Origin: Rhodovibrionaceae bacterium
Lineage (GTDB): Bacteria; Pseudomonadota; Alphaproteobacteria; Kiloniellales; DSM-21159
Assembly: GCA_028279885.1 (NCBI GenBank)
Contig: JANQMX010000080.1
Location: 1-64,000, forward strand
Direction: 5' to 3'
Length of the DNA: 64,000 bases
The notes beneath the pieces were generated by a model. It was not told where the DNA came from. It saw only the letters and a program-made list of their open reading frames with translations, and did no database searches. Below, piece by piece: positions 33,595 to 42,802 of the stretch. Position 1 is the stretch's first letter. Each line of letters opens with the position of its first letter. The position numbers were made by a program, and so were the translations under genes.

Positions 33595-35780
33595 GCAGTG
33601 TTGCCGTCGCGTCGGAACCGCAAGCTTTGCGCAATCAGACCGCGCTAGGCCCGTCGGCCAATCCGCTGGTCGATCATCTGCGCGCCGGGCGTTTGGACAA
33701 GCACTCGGTTAGTTCGCCGCTCGTCGCTTGCCTATTGCCCTTGCTGGAAGAGCTCCACTGGAACGGAACCCCGCGCAGACTCTTCGAAGCCCTGCCGCAT
33801 CTTGCCGATGGTCTGACGATCGAAGAATTTCGCGGTGTCCTGGCCAGGCTGGGCTATCGCAGTGTCCCGCAACGGCTGCGCTTGAAGGATCTCGATCAAC
33901 GGTTTCTGCCTTGCTTGTTCGAAGCCGATGACGGCAGAGTTTTCGTCGTCCGCGAGCGGTGTGGCGAGACGGTTTCCCTGTTCGACGGTGCCATTGGCAC
34001 ATGGCACGAGGAGCACTGTCTGACGGCAAAAGGCAAGGCGTGCTTTCTTGAGCCACTGACAACGCGTGGTTCGGACGACCGTAGCTCATCCACAAGCTGG
34101 CTCCTCAAGTTCGTCGGCCGCTTCCGCCCGCTCATCACTTTGCTCTTCGCCGTGACCTTCATATCGAATCTGTTCGCGCTCGCGGTGCCGCTTTTCATCA
34201 TGGGGGTCTATGATCAGGTGATTGCCGCCGGGTCCATGGAGACCCTGCGCTATTTTCTCGGCGGCATGGCGATTGCATTGCTGGCGGACACGGCGCTTCG
34301 CTTCCTTCGGGCCCGGGCGCTGAGCTACATCGGCGCGCGCCTGGACATCCTCCTGGGAAGCGAAGTCTTCGGTCAAATTCTCAATCTGCCACTGCGCTTC
34401 ACTCAGAATGCAAGCGTCGGTGCGCAGGTGACCCGGCTGCGACAGTTCGAGACCCTGCGAGATTTTTTCACAGGGCCACTCGCCGGCGTCGTCTTCGACC
34501 TGCCTTTTGTCGGGGTCTTCATTATCGCCATCGGCCTCTTGGCCGGCCCGCTCGTCTGGGTGCCGCTCGCCTTGCTGGTGGCGTTCCTGCTGCTCGCTGC
34601 GGTCATCACGCCGCTGATGCGGCGCCGGCTATCAGAGGGCGCCTCTGTGCGTTATCAGCGGCAGAGCTTCCTGATCGAGCTGTTCAGCCAGCACCGCTCC
34701 ATTCGCGACTGCCATGTGGAGGACGTCTGGCGGGACCGGTTCCGTGAAGTGTCCGCTCGGCATGCCAAGGCGTTCTTTAAGACCCAGCAGCTGAATCTGA
34801 CGGCGCAGACGCTGGCCCAGCTTCTGATGATGGCGGCCGGCATTGCCACCCTTTGGCTGGGGACGCTCGAGGTCATGGCGGGCGCCATGAGCGGCGGTGC
34901 CTTGATCGCCGTCATGGCATTGACCTGGCGCGTGCTGGCGCCGCTTCAGGTCGGCTTTCTCGGCCTGACGCGTCTCGAGCAGATCCGCTTGGCGATCACC
35001 CAGATCGATCGCCTGCTGAAGATGGAGACGGAGTACGACGCCACGCGGACCGACCTGCTGTTCCGCAGCTTTAGGGGCGACTGCGGTTTTCATCGCGTCA
35101 GCTTTCGCTATGCCAATGCGTCTGAACCGGCCCTGCTTGGCGTCAACCTGAACATTCCTGCCAAGCAGTGCATCGCCATCGCCGGGTCAAGCGGTGCCGG
35201 CAAGTCGACGTTGCTCAAGCTCCTGGCCGGTCTCTATGAGCCGCAAAGCGGATTCGTCACGATCGACGCGCTGGACATACGGCAGATCGACAAGCGGGAG
35301 CTTCGCGCATCCTTCGGCTACTGCCCGCAGCGCGTCCATCTGTTCCACGGCACGGTCTCGCAGAACATTCGCTTTGCCAACCCGACGGCCAGCGATGCCG
35401 AGGTGACCAAGGCCGCCATGGACGCTGGCCTGATGGAAGACATCTTGTCTCTGCCGGACGGTTTCGAGACCAGATTGACTGAAGCTGCCCTGCGGCACGT
35501 CTCAGAGAGCTTCAAGCATCAGCTCATGCTGGCGCGCGCTTATGTCACCGATGCGCCGATCTACCTCTTCGACGAAGCCGCCGCCTCCCTCGATCAGGAT
35601 GGCGACGAGCGCTTCCGCAAGAAGCTCCAGGCTCTGTCAAAGCAATCGACCGTGATCCTGGTGACGCATCGGCCGAGCCTCATGCGTCTGGCCGACCGCA
35701 TCGTCTATCTCCATGAGGGCCAAATCCTGTTCGACGGCAAGCCCGATGAGGTCTTGCCCTTTATCGAGAAGCTGAAGTGA
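33591..35780 (+). CDS. Type I secretion ABC transporter, subunit 2
   Basis: This 729-residue exporter half has an N-terminal C39-peptidase-like domain (residues about 60-160) without a catalytic Cys, as in exporters of RTX proteins that bind but do not cut the substrate. A six-helix membrane domain and an ATPase follow. Walker A is GSSGAGKSTLLKL, Walker B is IYLFDEAAASLD with the Glu present, and the signature is altered to HVSESFKHQL. With the first subunit it would give one competent and one degenerate site. It overlaps both neighbours, so it is translationally coupled. Confidence 0.87.
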   Translation: MSSVAVASEPQALRNQTALGPSANPLVDHLRAGRLDKHSVSSPLVACLLPLLEELHWNGTPRRLFEALPHLADGLTIEEFRGVLARLGYRSVPQRLRLKDLDQRFLPCLFEADDGRVFVVRERCGETVSLFDGAIGTWHEEHCLTAKGKACFLEPLTTRGSDDRSSSTSWLLKFVGRFRPLITLLFAVTFISNLFALAVPLFIMGVYDQVIAAGSMETLRYFLGGMAIALLADTALRFLRARALSYIGARLDILLGSEVFGQILNLPLRFTQNASVGAQVTRLRQFETLRDFFTGPLAGVVFDLPFVGVFIIAIGLLAGPLVWVPLALLVAFLLLAAVITPLMRRRLSEGASVRYQRQSFLIELFSQHRSIRDCHVEDVWRDRFREVSARHAKAFFKTQQLNLTAQTLAQLLMMAAGIATLWLGTLEVMAGAMSGGALIAVMALTWRVLAPLQVGFLGLTRLEQIRLAITQIDRLLKMETEYDATRTDLLFRSFRGDCGFHRVSFRYANASEPALLGVNLNIPAKQCIAIAGSSGAGKSTLLKLLAGLYEPQSGFVTIDALDIRQIDKRELRASFGYCPQRVHLFHGTVSQNIRFANPTASDAEVTKAAMDAGLMEDILSLPDGFETRLTEAALRHVSESFKHQLMLARAYVTDAPIYLFDEAAASLDQDGDERFRKKLQALSKQSTVILVTHRPSLMRLADRIVYLHEGQILFDGKPDEVLPFIEKLK

Positions 35781-37135
35781 TGAGCGACAAGCCGGACTCC
35801 TCCAAGAAAGGAAGCGCCAAGCTGCCGCGACGGCAGGCGCTCGACCTTTCGCTATCTTTGCCTTTGGCGCTTGAGGAGGGTTGGCCGCCGCGGCTGTTCA
35901 ACTGGCTCATCTTCATCGGCGCCTTCATCGTCGTCGCCTTCCTTGGCTGGGCAGCCGTGACCGAGGTGAAAGAGGTGACCCTCTCCGAAGGTCAGGTGAT
36001 GCCGGCGGGTTCGGTTCGCGGGGTTCAGCACCTGGAGGGGGGTCTGGTCGAGGACATCCTGGTCACCGACGGACAGTTGGTGCAGGCGGGCGAGGTGCTG
36101 GTGCGTCTTGAACCCACCGCCGCCGAGGCGGACCTGCGTCAGCTGCAGGCACGCAAGGCAGCCCTTTCGGTCGAAGCTGAGCGGTTGAGGGCCTTCGTCG
36201 AGGACCGGGAAAGCAATTTCGCCGCCCTCGCCAGCGACCGGCAATTGATCGAAGACCAAGCCGCCATCCTGGCCCTGCAGCGGGACGCGCGCGATCGGCA
36301 GCTCGAAGTTCTTTACACACGGATCGAGCAACGGCGTGCCGAGCTTGCCTCACTCCAAGAGCAGCGCCAGAGCCTGGAAAAGCAAAGCAGCATCCTTGAA
36401 GAGCAGGTCGGCATGCGACGAGAGCTCGAGGAGAGGGGGCTAGTCTCGCGCGTCATCTACTTGGAGACGGAACGGGCCTTCTCGCAAACCTCGGCCCAGT
36501 TGGCCGAACTGCTGGGCGAAATTGCTTCGACCCAAGAAGGCCTCAACGAAGCGCAAATCAGCTTGGCGGAGCTGACGGCCCGCTTGAACAGCGAAGCCTT
36601 GCAGCGCATGGGCGCGGTCAGTGCCGAGCTCGCCGAAGTCAGTAACAGCATCGCCAAGCTCGAGCATCGGGTCGAACGCCTGGAGATCAGGGCGCCGGTG
36701 CGCGGCATCGTCAAAGGGCTCACCGTGCGTACCGTCGGGGGGGTCATTACGCCCGGCGAGACCATTGCCGAGATCGTACCGATCAACGACGAGTTGGTGG
36801 CCGAGGTGCGCATTGCGCCGCGGGACGTGGGCCACATCAAGGTGGGGCAAGAAGCCAAGGTCACCGTCACCACCTACGACTCCTCCCAGTACGGCCATAT
36901 CGTCGGCCGGGTGCGTCAGGTCTCCCCAAGCACCTTCCAGAACGCGGAAGGGCAGCTTTTCTATAAGTCCGTCGTGGCGCTGGAGCAGAACCATCTGGAC
37001 TACAACGGCACCACCCATCCGATTCTGCCGGGCATGGTGGTCAAGGCCGATATCATCACCGGCGTGAAGACGCTGGCGCAGTATATGTTGAAGCCGATCC
37101 AGCGCGCTTTCGACCGTTCGTTCGCCGAACGCTGA
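35780..37135 (+). CDS. HlyD-family periplasmic adaptor of type I secretion
   Basis: This 451-residue membrane fusion protein has a short cytoplasmic start, one membrane helix (WLIFIGAFIVVAFLGWAAV), a split lipoyl domain (GGLVEDILVTDGQLVQAGEVLVRLE, IRAPVRGIVKGLTV), a long coiled-coil hairpin (residues about 110-300) and a beta barrel. It links the ABC exporter to an outer-membrane TolC-type channel, which is not encoded here. The ATG at 35780 shares its first base with the ABC gene stop (TGATG); the track start is the GTG three bases earlier. Confidence 0.92.
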   Translation: MSDKPDSSKKGSAKLPRRQALDLSLSLPLALEEGWPPRLFNWLIFIGAFIVVAFLGWAAVTEVKEVTLSEGQVMPAGSVRGVQHLEGGLVEDILVTDGQLVQAGEVLVRLEPTAAEADLRQLQARKAALSVEAERLRAFVEDRESNFAALASDRQLIEDQAAILALQRDARDRQLEVLYTRIEQRRAELASLQEQRQSLEKQSSILEEQVGMRRELEERGLVSRVIYLETERAFSQTSAQLAELLGEIASTQEGLNEAQISLAELTARLNSEALQRMGAVSAELAEVSNSIAKLEHRVERLEIRAPVRGIVKGLTVRTVGGVITPGETIAEIVPINDELVAEVRIAPRDVGHIKVGQEAKVTVTTYDSSQYGHIVGRVRQVSPSTFQNAEGQLFYKSVVALEQNHLDYNGTTHPILPGMVVKADIITGVKTLAQYMLKPIQRAFDRSFAER

Positions 37136-37186
37136 GACCTGCAATTTTCGCAGTTGCCTCAGGGCGAAAGCCGCGTTTAGTCTGTG

Positions 37187-37381
37187 GTCATCGACGGTTC
37201 CCTTCGGGGACGCAAAAGGGAACGGGGTCAGGTTGGTATCGGACGAGTGCCGATGCCGCACTGAAGCCCCGGCTGCCCCCGCAACTGTAGGCGGCGAGCA
37301 GGCGCCCATGACTGGCCACTGGGAAACTGGGAAGGCCGGGCGCCAGCATCGACCCGCAAGCCAGGAGACCTGCCGTCGTCA
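37187..37381 (+). ncRNA. Cobalamin riboswitch
   Basis: This is a clear adenosylcobalamin-type aptamer. It contains the B12 box-like GCCCCGGCTGCCCCCGCAAC, CTGTAGGCGG, GCCACTGGGAAACTGGGAAGGC and the closing GACCCGCAAGCCAGGAGACC. The outer P1 stem pairs CGACGG (37192-37197) with CCGTCG (37373-37378). It controls btuB 258 bp downstream. High cobalamin should switch expression off. Confidence 0.95.
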
Positions 37382-37638
37382 GCGTCACCTTACCGTTGGC
37401 CGGGGTGTGCCAATGGGACGGAAAGCCGTTTTGCGGTGACGCGCGGAGGTGCGTTGCTGGCGAAGGGGCTGAAGGGTGTGAACAAGACATCTCCCGGCAA
37501 AGGGCAACCGCAACTGCCGTTTCGGCAGGGGCGGAGTGCGTCTGTCTTCCTCGGCACGAACCTCCCTCGTCAGGCGCGGGCGGCGCGACATCGCCTGCGT
37601 CTCTCATCCAACAAGATCGAGACCGAAGGAGGCCGTCA
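37382..37638 (+). promoter_or_regulatory. Long btuB leader after the riboswitch (expression platform)
   Basis: These 257 bases lie between the aptamer and btuB. They include a CTGCCG-TTT-CGGCAG hairpin near 37515-37529, and a CCTCC (37561-37565) that could pair with the GGAGG of the btuB ribosome site (37628-37632). Pairing of this kind would hide the ribosome site, fitting translational control. This is inference. The track ORF 37436-37669 here has no support. Confidence 0.45.
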
Positions 37639-39717
37639 ATGTCGGGTTTCAATGAGGGAGTTGAACTAGCTGCATCGAGAGGGAGGGCGCGGCTTCTCAG
37701 CTGCGTCTCGCTCGTCGCAGTGCTTGCATTTGGCCACGCTGCTGTGGTGACCGCGCAAGAGGCTGTCGACAGTGCAGAGGATGGTACGGTCGTAGCACAG
37801 GCTGCGACGAACATTGCACAAGGTCAGACGGTCGAAGCGGAGGACGCGACGGTCGTAACCCAGCCGGAGGTGGTCGTCTCGGCCAGTCGCGTGCCTGTTG
37901 CGACCGAGCAGGTCGGCAGCGCCGTCACTGTGATCACCGCGGAGGAGCTGGAGCAGCGCCAAGTGCGTATCGTCTCTGACGTCCTGCGCGACGTCCCTGG
38001 CGTTGCCGTCAGCCGCACGGGACCGGTCGGTGCCTTTACCCAGGTCCGCATCCGCGGCGCCGAAGGCAATCAGACCCTGGTGATCATCGACGGGATCGAG
38101 GTCAACAATCCGGCCGGTGGCTCCGAGTTCGATTTTGCCAACCTGCTGAACAGTGACTTGGCGCGCATCGAAGTGCTCCGCGGGCCGCAGAGCGCGCTCT
38201 ACGGCAGTGATGCCATCGGCGGGGTGATCAATGTGTTAAGCGAGCGACCGGAGGACGGCTTTAGCTTTCTTGGCCGCGGCGAGGGCGGCTCCTTCAACAC
38301 CGGTAGCGGTCTCTTGAACGCCGGCTACGGAGGCGAGAACTTCTACGGCTCGGCCACCATCGATCATTTCACCACTCGCGGCATTTCAATCGCTGACGAG
38401 CGAAACGGGAACACGGAAGAGGACGGCTACGAAAACACCACCATGCGCCTCAAGGGCGGTGTCACACTGTTCGACGACATGCTCGAACTCGAGGCCGTTG
38501 GCTACCGGGTGGACAGCACGCGGGATGGCGATGCGTCCGCTGTCGTCGTCGGCGCTGTCGACAGTGATGATACGTCGGACACGCTGCAGCACTTCGGCCT
38601 GGCCAGCGCCAAACTAAAGCTCTTCGATGGGGCTTGGGAGCACGTCGCCCGTGCAAGCTTCGTCCACGTCGACAGCGACTTTTTCGACGGAACCGAGACC
38701 CAGACCTTCTCCTCGAATGGCGAGAAGGACAAATTCGACTATCAGACCAATCTCTTCTTCTCTACGCCCCAGTTCGCCGATGCGGAGCATACCCTGACCT
38801 TTCTCGCTGAGCGGGAGCGCGAGGATCTGCGCAGCGGCAGCGCCGCTTTTGGTTTTAACAATACTGAGATCATCAACTATGGCTATGTCGGCGAGTACCG
38901 GGTCGGTCTCTGGGATCGTCTCTTCCTGTCGGGGAGCCTGCGCTACGACGACAACGACGACCTCTTTGACAACGAGACCACCTATCGGGCCACGGCAGCC
39001 TATCTCCATCGGGAAACCGGCACGCGGCTGCACGGCAGCGTCGGGCGAGGGGTGAAGAACCCAACTCTGTTCGAACTCTTCGGCTCGAACGCGAACTTCA
39101 CAGGCAATCCGAATCTGACACCGGAAAAGAGCTTCGGCTGGGACGTCGGCGTCGAGCAGTCCTTCTGGGACGATCGGGTACTGGTCGATGTCACCTATTT
39201 CAACAACGAAATTGAGGACCTGATCACGGGCTCGGGCAACACGGCTGTCAACCTTGAGGGCGAAAACGAAATCCAAGGTATCGAGGTCTCGGCGGCGGCC
39301 GAGCCCATTCAGGGCCTGCGTCTCAACATCGCCTATACCTTCACCGATGCTGAGGATGACAACGGCGACGACTTGGTTCGTCGGCCCAAGCACGTGGCCA
39401 GCTTCAACGCCAACTACGCGTTTGATCTCTACAATCGGCCGGCCAATCTCAACTTCGGCGTCCGCTTCTCAGGCAAGCAGGACGATCTCGTTTTCGACAG
39501 CTTCTTTCCGCGGCAGACTCGGATTGAAACCTTGGACAGCTTTACACTGGTCAACATCGGGGCCAGCTATGAGATCGTCGACGGCGTCTCGCTCTTCGCC
39601 CGCGGCGAGAACCTGCTGGACGACAACTATCAGGAGGTTGTCGGTTTCGGTACGCCGGGCATCGCGGGCTTTGCCGGCGTGCGCATAAAACTGGGCCCCT
39701 ACGCCGATGCGCTGTAG
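37639..39717 (+). CDS. btuB: TonB-dependent cobalamin receptor BtuB-like
   Basis: This 692-residue outer-membrane barrel has a signal peptide (LLSCVSLVAVLAFGHAAVVTAQ), a TonB-box-like VVVSASRVP, a plug domain (VLRDVPGVAVSRTGPVGAFTQ, LRGPQSALYGSDAIGGVINV) and beta strands to the end. A linker of about 45 acidic residues lies between the signal peptide and the TonB box, longer than in E. coli BtuB. The ATG at 37639 has an excellent AAGGAGG. The riboswitch upstream and the BtuF-like gene downstream (11-base overlap) support cobalamin as substrate. The track start at 37396 is wrong. Confidence 0.93.
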   Translation: MSGFNEGVELAASRGRARLLSCVSLVAVLAFGHAAVVTAQEAVDSAEDGTVVAQAATNIAQGQTVEAEDATVVTQPEVVVSASRVPVATEQVGSAVTVITAEELEQRQVRIVSDVLRDVPGVAVSRTGPVGAFTQVRIRGAEGNQTLVIIDGIEVNNPAGGSEFDFANLLNSDLARIEVLRGPQSALYGSDAIGGVINVLSERPEDGFSFLGRGEGGSFNTGSGLLNAGYGGENFYGSATIDHFTTRGISIADERNGNTEEDGYENTTMRLKGGVTLFDDMLELEAVGYRVDSTRDGDASAVVVGAVDSDDTSDTLQHFGLASAKLKLFDGAWEHVARASFVHVDSDFFDGTETQTFSSNGEKDKFDYQTNLFFSTPQFADAEHTLTFLAEREREDLRSGSAAFGFNNTEIINYGYVGEYRVGLWDRLFLSGSLRYDDNDDLFDNETTYRATAAYLHRETGTRLHGSVGRGVKNPTLFELFGSNANFTGNPNLTPEKSFGWDVGVEQSFWDDRVLVDVTYFNNEIEDLITGSGNTAVNLEGENEIQGIEVSAAAEPIQGLRLNIAYTFTDAEDDNGDDLVRRPKHVASFNANYAFDLYNRPANLNFGVRFSGKQDDLVFDSFFPRQTRIETLDSFTLVNIGASYEIVDGVSLFARGENLLDDNYQEVVGFGTPGIAGFAGVRIKLGPYADAL

Positions 39718-40597
39718 GGCTGCTGTCGTCTGCTCTGGTTTCGCCCTGCTGGCAGGGCTGCTCTTCAGTGGGGCAGTCACGCCGGCATGGGCGAAGCCGG
39801 AACGGATCGTGTCGATGAACCTCTGTACGGACCAGCTTGTCATGATGCTGGCCGACCGGGACCGCATTGCCTCGGTGAGCTACCTCGCGGCCAATCCACA
39901 AGCTTCGGCCCTGGCCGAGGAAACGAACGGCCTCACGCTCAACCACGGCCTTGCCGAAGAGATCCTGCCGATGGAGCCGGACTTGGTGCTGGCCGGTGCC
40001 TTCACCACTCGTCCGACCGTGGCTCTGCTGCGCAGGTTTGGCTTCTCCATTGTCGAGCTGCCGGTCGCATCCAGCTTGGACGATATTCGCGCGAACATAC
40101 GGACCATTGCCGAGGCCATTGGCGAGGTATCGCGCGGCGAGGCGATGATCGCGGACTTTGATGAAACTCTGCAGCAGCTTCCCGCCGCGGAGACCCAGCC
40201 GCCGCCCTTGGCCGTCATGTACTGGGCCAACGGCTTCACCTCCGGCGAAGGCACCTTGGCGAATGCGGCGGTGGAGGCGGCCGGCTTTCGAACGCTGGGG
40301 CGCGCGTTGGCGTTGACCGGTACCGCGCAGCTCCCTCTGGAGACGCTACTCAACGCCGACCCCGAAGTCTTGATCGTCGGAAGACAGCGCGAGGATCCGG
40401 CGCTGGCCAATGAGGTCTTTCGCCACCCTGCGCTCGGCCGCGTGTTTGATGATCGCCCGATGATCAGCGTTCCCGACTACCTTTGGATCTGCGGCACGCC
40501 CTTCGTCGCTCAGGCGGTCGCGCGGCTTGCGGACCTTCGGGTCAGTCTGCAGCAGGGCGATGCCGAACCTGCTGCGACTTGGCAGCCCCAACCGTAG
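39707..40597 (+). CDS. btuF: Cobalamin ABC transporter substrate-binding protein (BtuF-like)
   Basis: This 296-residue periplasmic protein of the helical-backbone metal/B12-binding family has a signal peptide (GFALLAGLLFSGAVTPAWA). After it comes KPERIVSMNLCTDQLVMMLADR, the typical opening of BtuF-type proteins, with no lipobox. It overlaps btuB by 11 bases. The riboswitch context argues for corrinoid binding over siderophore binding. Confidence 0.83.
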   Translation: MRCRAAVVCSGFALLAGLLFSGAVTPAWAKPERIVSMNLCTDQLVMMLADRDRIASVSYLAANPQASALAEETNGLTLNHGLAEEILPMEPDLVLAGAFTTRPTVALLRRFGFSIVELPVASSLDDIRANIRTIAEAIGEVSRGEAMIADFDETLQQLPAAETQPPPLAVMYWANGFTSGEGTLANAAVEAAGFRTLGRALALTGTAQLPLETLLNADPEVLIVGRQREDPALANEVFRHPALGRVFDDRPMISVPDYLWICGTPFVAQAVARLADLRVSLQQGDAEPAATWQPQP

Positions 40598-40605
40598 CCA
40601 CCGAC

Positions 40606-41604
40606 GTGCAGCGCGAGGGTTGGCCGTATCTCCTGCCTCTGCTCGGCTTCGCCACGTTCCTTGCCTTTGGCGCCTCCTTGCTCATAGGTCCGGCGGCGAT
40701 CGGCTTCAGAGAGACGCTTTCCGCCCTGCTGCTTGGCGATGTTGAGATGACGGCGATCATCGTCCGCGAGGTCAGGTTACCTCGCGCCATTTTGGGTCTC
40801 GCAATCGGGGCGACGCTCGGCTTGGCGGGGGCGGCGCTGCAGGGCTTCTTGCGCAACCCCTTGGCCGAGCCTGGTCTGATTGGCGTTTCTGCTTCGGCCG
40901 CCCTCGGGGCGGTCCTGATGTTTTACACGGGGCTGGCTGCGCTCTTTGCCTTGGCGTTGCCGCTTGGCGGCATGGCCGGCGCCTGCATCGGCGTGTTGCT
41001 CGTTCAAGCCCTGGCCGGGCGAGGGGTGAGCCCCGTGACTCTCATTCTGGCAGGGGTCGCGGTCACCAGCTTTGCCGGGGCACTGACGTCCCTCACGCTC
41101 AATCTGGCACCCAACCCCTTCGCGGCGCTGGAGATCGTGTTCTGGCTGATGGGGTCCCTCGCCGACCGAAGCTTCGAACACGTTTGGCTCTCCCTGCCCT
41201 TCATGGTCGCAGGCTGGTTGCTGCTGATGAGCGCAGGCCGGCAGCTCGATGCCTTGACCTTGGGCGAGGACTCAGCCCGCACCATGGGCTTCAATCTCGG
41301 TGCTCTGCGGCACCAAGTCGTGTTCGGGACGGCGCTGTCGGTCGGCGCCGCAACCTCCGTCGCCGGTGCCATCGGTTTCGTCGGTCTGGTCGTGCCGCAT
41401 CTCTTGCGCCCCCTGGTTGCGCACCGGCCGAGCGCGCTGCTGCTCGCCAGCGCTCTGGGCGGCGCTGCCCTGACTCTGACGGCCGACGTGGCCGTGCGCG
41501 TGCTGTTCCCTGGGCGAGAGATGAAGCTCGGTGTTCTGATGGCCTTGATCGGCGCACCCTTTTTTCTCTTCCTGCTGCTTCGTCTGCGCCGGCAGCTCCC
41601 GTGA
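40606..41604 (+). CDS. btuC: FecCD-family ABC permease (BtuC-like)
   Basis: This permease of about 332 residues has ten membrane helices. It shows the family marks VREVRLPRAILGLAIGATLGLAG, GFLRNPLAEPGLIGVS and GAIGFVGLVVPHLLRPLV. The start is unclear: the GTG at 40606 gives a normal length but has no good ribosome site, and the track start lies inside btuF. Coupling to btuF translation is likely. The expected BtuD ATPase gene does not follow, so it must be supplied from another locus. Confidence 0.85.
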   Translation: MQREGWPYLLPLLGFATFLAFGASLLIGPAAIGFRETLSALLLGDVEMTAIIVREVRLPRAILGLAIGATLGLAGAALQGFLRNPLAEPGLIGVSASAALGAVLMFYTGLAALFALALPLGGMAGACIGVLLVQALAGRGVSPVTLILAGVAVTSFAGALTSLTLNLAPNPFAALEIVFWLMGSLADRSFEHVWLSLPFMVAGWLLLMSAGRQLDALTLGEDSARTMGFNLGALRHQVVFGTALSVGAATSVAGAIGFVGLVVPHLLRPLVAHRPSALLLASALGGAALTLTADVAVRVLFPGREMKLGVLMALIGAPFFLFLLLRLRRQLP

Positions 41605-41702
41605 CCCGGCGAACAATCCCTTGGGACCGCGCTGATTTCCACTTGTCAGGTAGGGTCATGGGCTGGTTGGCTGCCAAACAATAAAGCAATAGGGAACGGC
41701 CG

Positions 41703-42704
41703 ATGGCGCAAGCTCCAAGTGTTCAGCGCGTCCTGTGCGAGCACCTTCATAATCCAAGCAGCAGTTTCAGTATCGGATCGTTCGGCGCAATCGCCGAGTT
41801 TCACCGGCGCGCGGATGAGCCGCTGGTCCTGGACGACCCAGAGGGACTGACGGTTGCGACGGAGCGAGGCGGGCTCAGGGTCGCGCTGATCGAGGATGTC
41901 AGCCCGCTGGCCTATGAAACGCTGAGCGGCCGGCGCGACCGCTGGCAGCACGGGGTGGTCTTCTGCTTGCCGAAGGCGCTGGCCGTATCATCTCAGCGCG
42001 ATGTCCTGACGGAACTGGGCCCTGACGAAGATGCCATCCGTCCCGAAGACAGGAGCGCAATCCTCTTCGACATGGGCCTTGCCGCCCGCAACATCGACTT
42101 CTGCGTTCGGACGAGCGACTCCTCGCTCCTGGATGTCTTGCGCCAGGGCGCCGGGCGTCCGCTCTTCGCGCCTGGCAACCCGGCCGCGGGGGCCATCGTC
42201 GAGGCGAGCCCCCATCGCATTGCCATCTCGAAGCTCGGCCGCGCCGAGGTCTATCAGGCGATCGGCAAAGAGAAGACGCCCGAGGGGCCGCATACCCATG
42301 TCCTGCCGAAGTTCCTGAAGAGCGGACGGACCCACTCGGCGAACATCCCGGTGCCGAGGGGCCAGCTTCCCTGCCTGAGCCTCCATCCCGCCCATCCGCT
42401 CTATGACGGTTTGGGCCAGGACACGCCGTTCGAGCCCGGCTACCTCACCAGCTTCGACGCTCTCCTCGACCACTGGGGTGCGCCGGAGTACCGCGCCGAA
42501 AAAGCGCGGGTCGTCGGGGCGGTCCGCCGCGGAGAGGACGCGCAGGTCTACGAGCTTCCGAGGAGCCGGCTTGGCCGCACGGGTCTGCGCGTTGCCCTGC
42601 GGCAGTTGAAGCAGCTCGACGGGGATACTTCGGTATTGCGTCAGTGGCGCGACCGCTGCGATGCGCCGCAGGCGCGGCGAGTCGGCAAAGCCGTCGTCGC
42701 TTAA
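41703..42704 (+). CDS. Conserved-looking protein of unknown function
   Basis: This 333-residue soluble protein is not a family I can name. It has no signal peptide or membrane helix, and is composed of mixed alpha/beta sequence with 6-8 His in the middle (PEGPHTHVLPKFLKSGRTHS, LHPAHPLYDGLG), possibly a metal or substrate site. The evenly distributed charge and strong codon bias match the neighbours, so it is a real gene. AGGGA lies 11 bases before the ATG. It is 98 bp after the btuC-like gene on the same strand. A role in cobalamin metabolism is possible but only by position. Confidence 0.6.
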   Translation: MAQAPSVQRVLCEHLHNPSSSFSIGSFGAIAEFHRRADEPLVLDDPEGLTVATERGGLRVALIEDVSPLAYETLSGRRDRWQHGVVFCLPKALAVSSQRDVLTELGPDEDAIRPEDRSAILFDMGLAARNIDFCVRTSDSSLLDVLRQGAGRPLFAPGNPAAGAIVEASPHRIAISKLGRAEVYQAIGKEKTPEGPHTHVLPKFLKSGRTHSANIPVPRGQLPCLSLHPAHPLYDGLGQDTPFEPGYLTSFDALLDHWGAPEYRAEKARVVGAVRRGEDAQVYELPRSRLGRTGLRVALRQLKQLDGDTSVLRQWRDRCDAPQARRVGKAVVA

Positions 42705-42802
42705 CTCTAGACGTCTATCGGAATAGGGTTGCCGCGCTGTCTAGCGCGATGCGGACGGCGTGTTAGTCTCTCCGGCCTGCAGGACCAGAAAAGGCGGTGA
42801 CC

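Noticed and set aside
37396-37638. Upstream extension of btuB and ORF 37436-37669
   Set aside because: They cover the riboswitch leader, lack ribosome sites and would put residues before a clear signal peptide.
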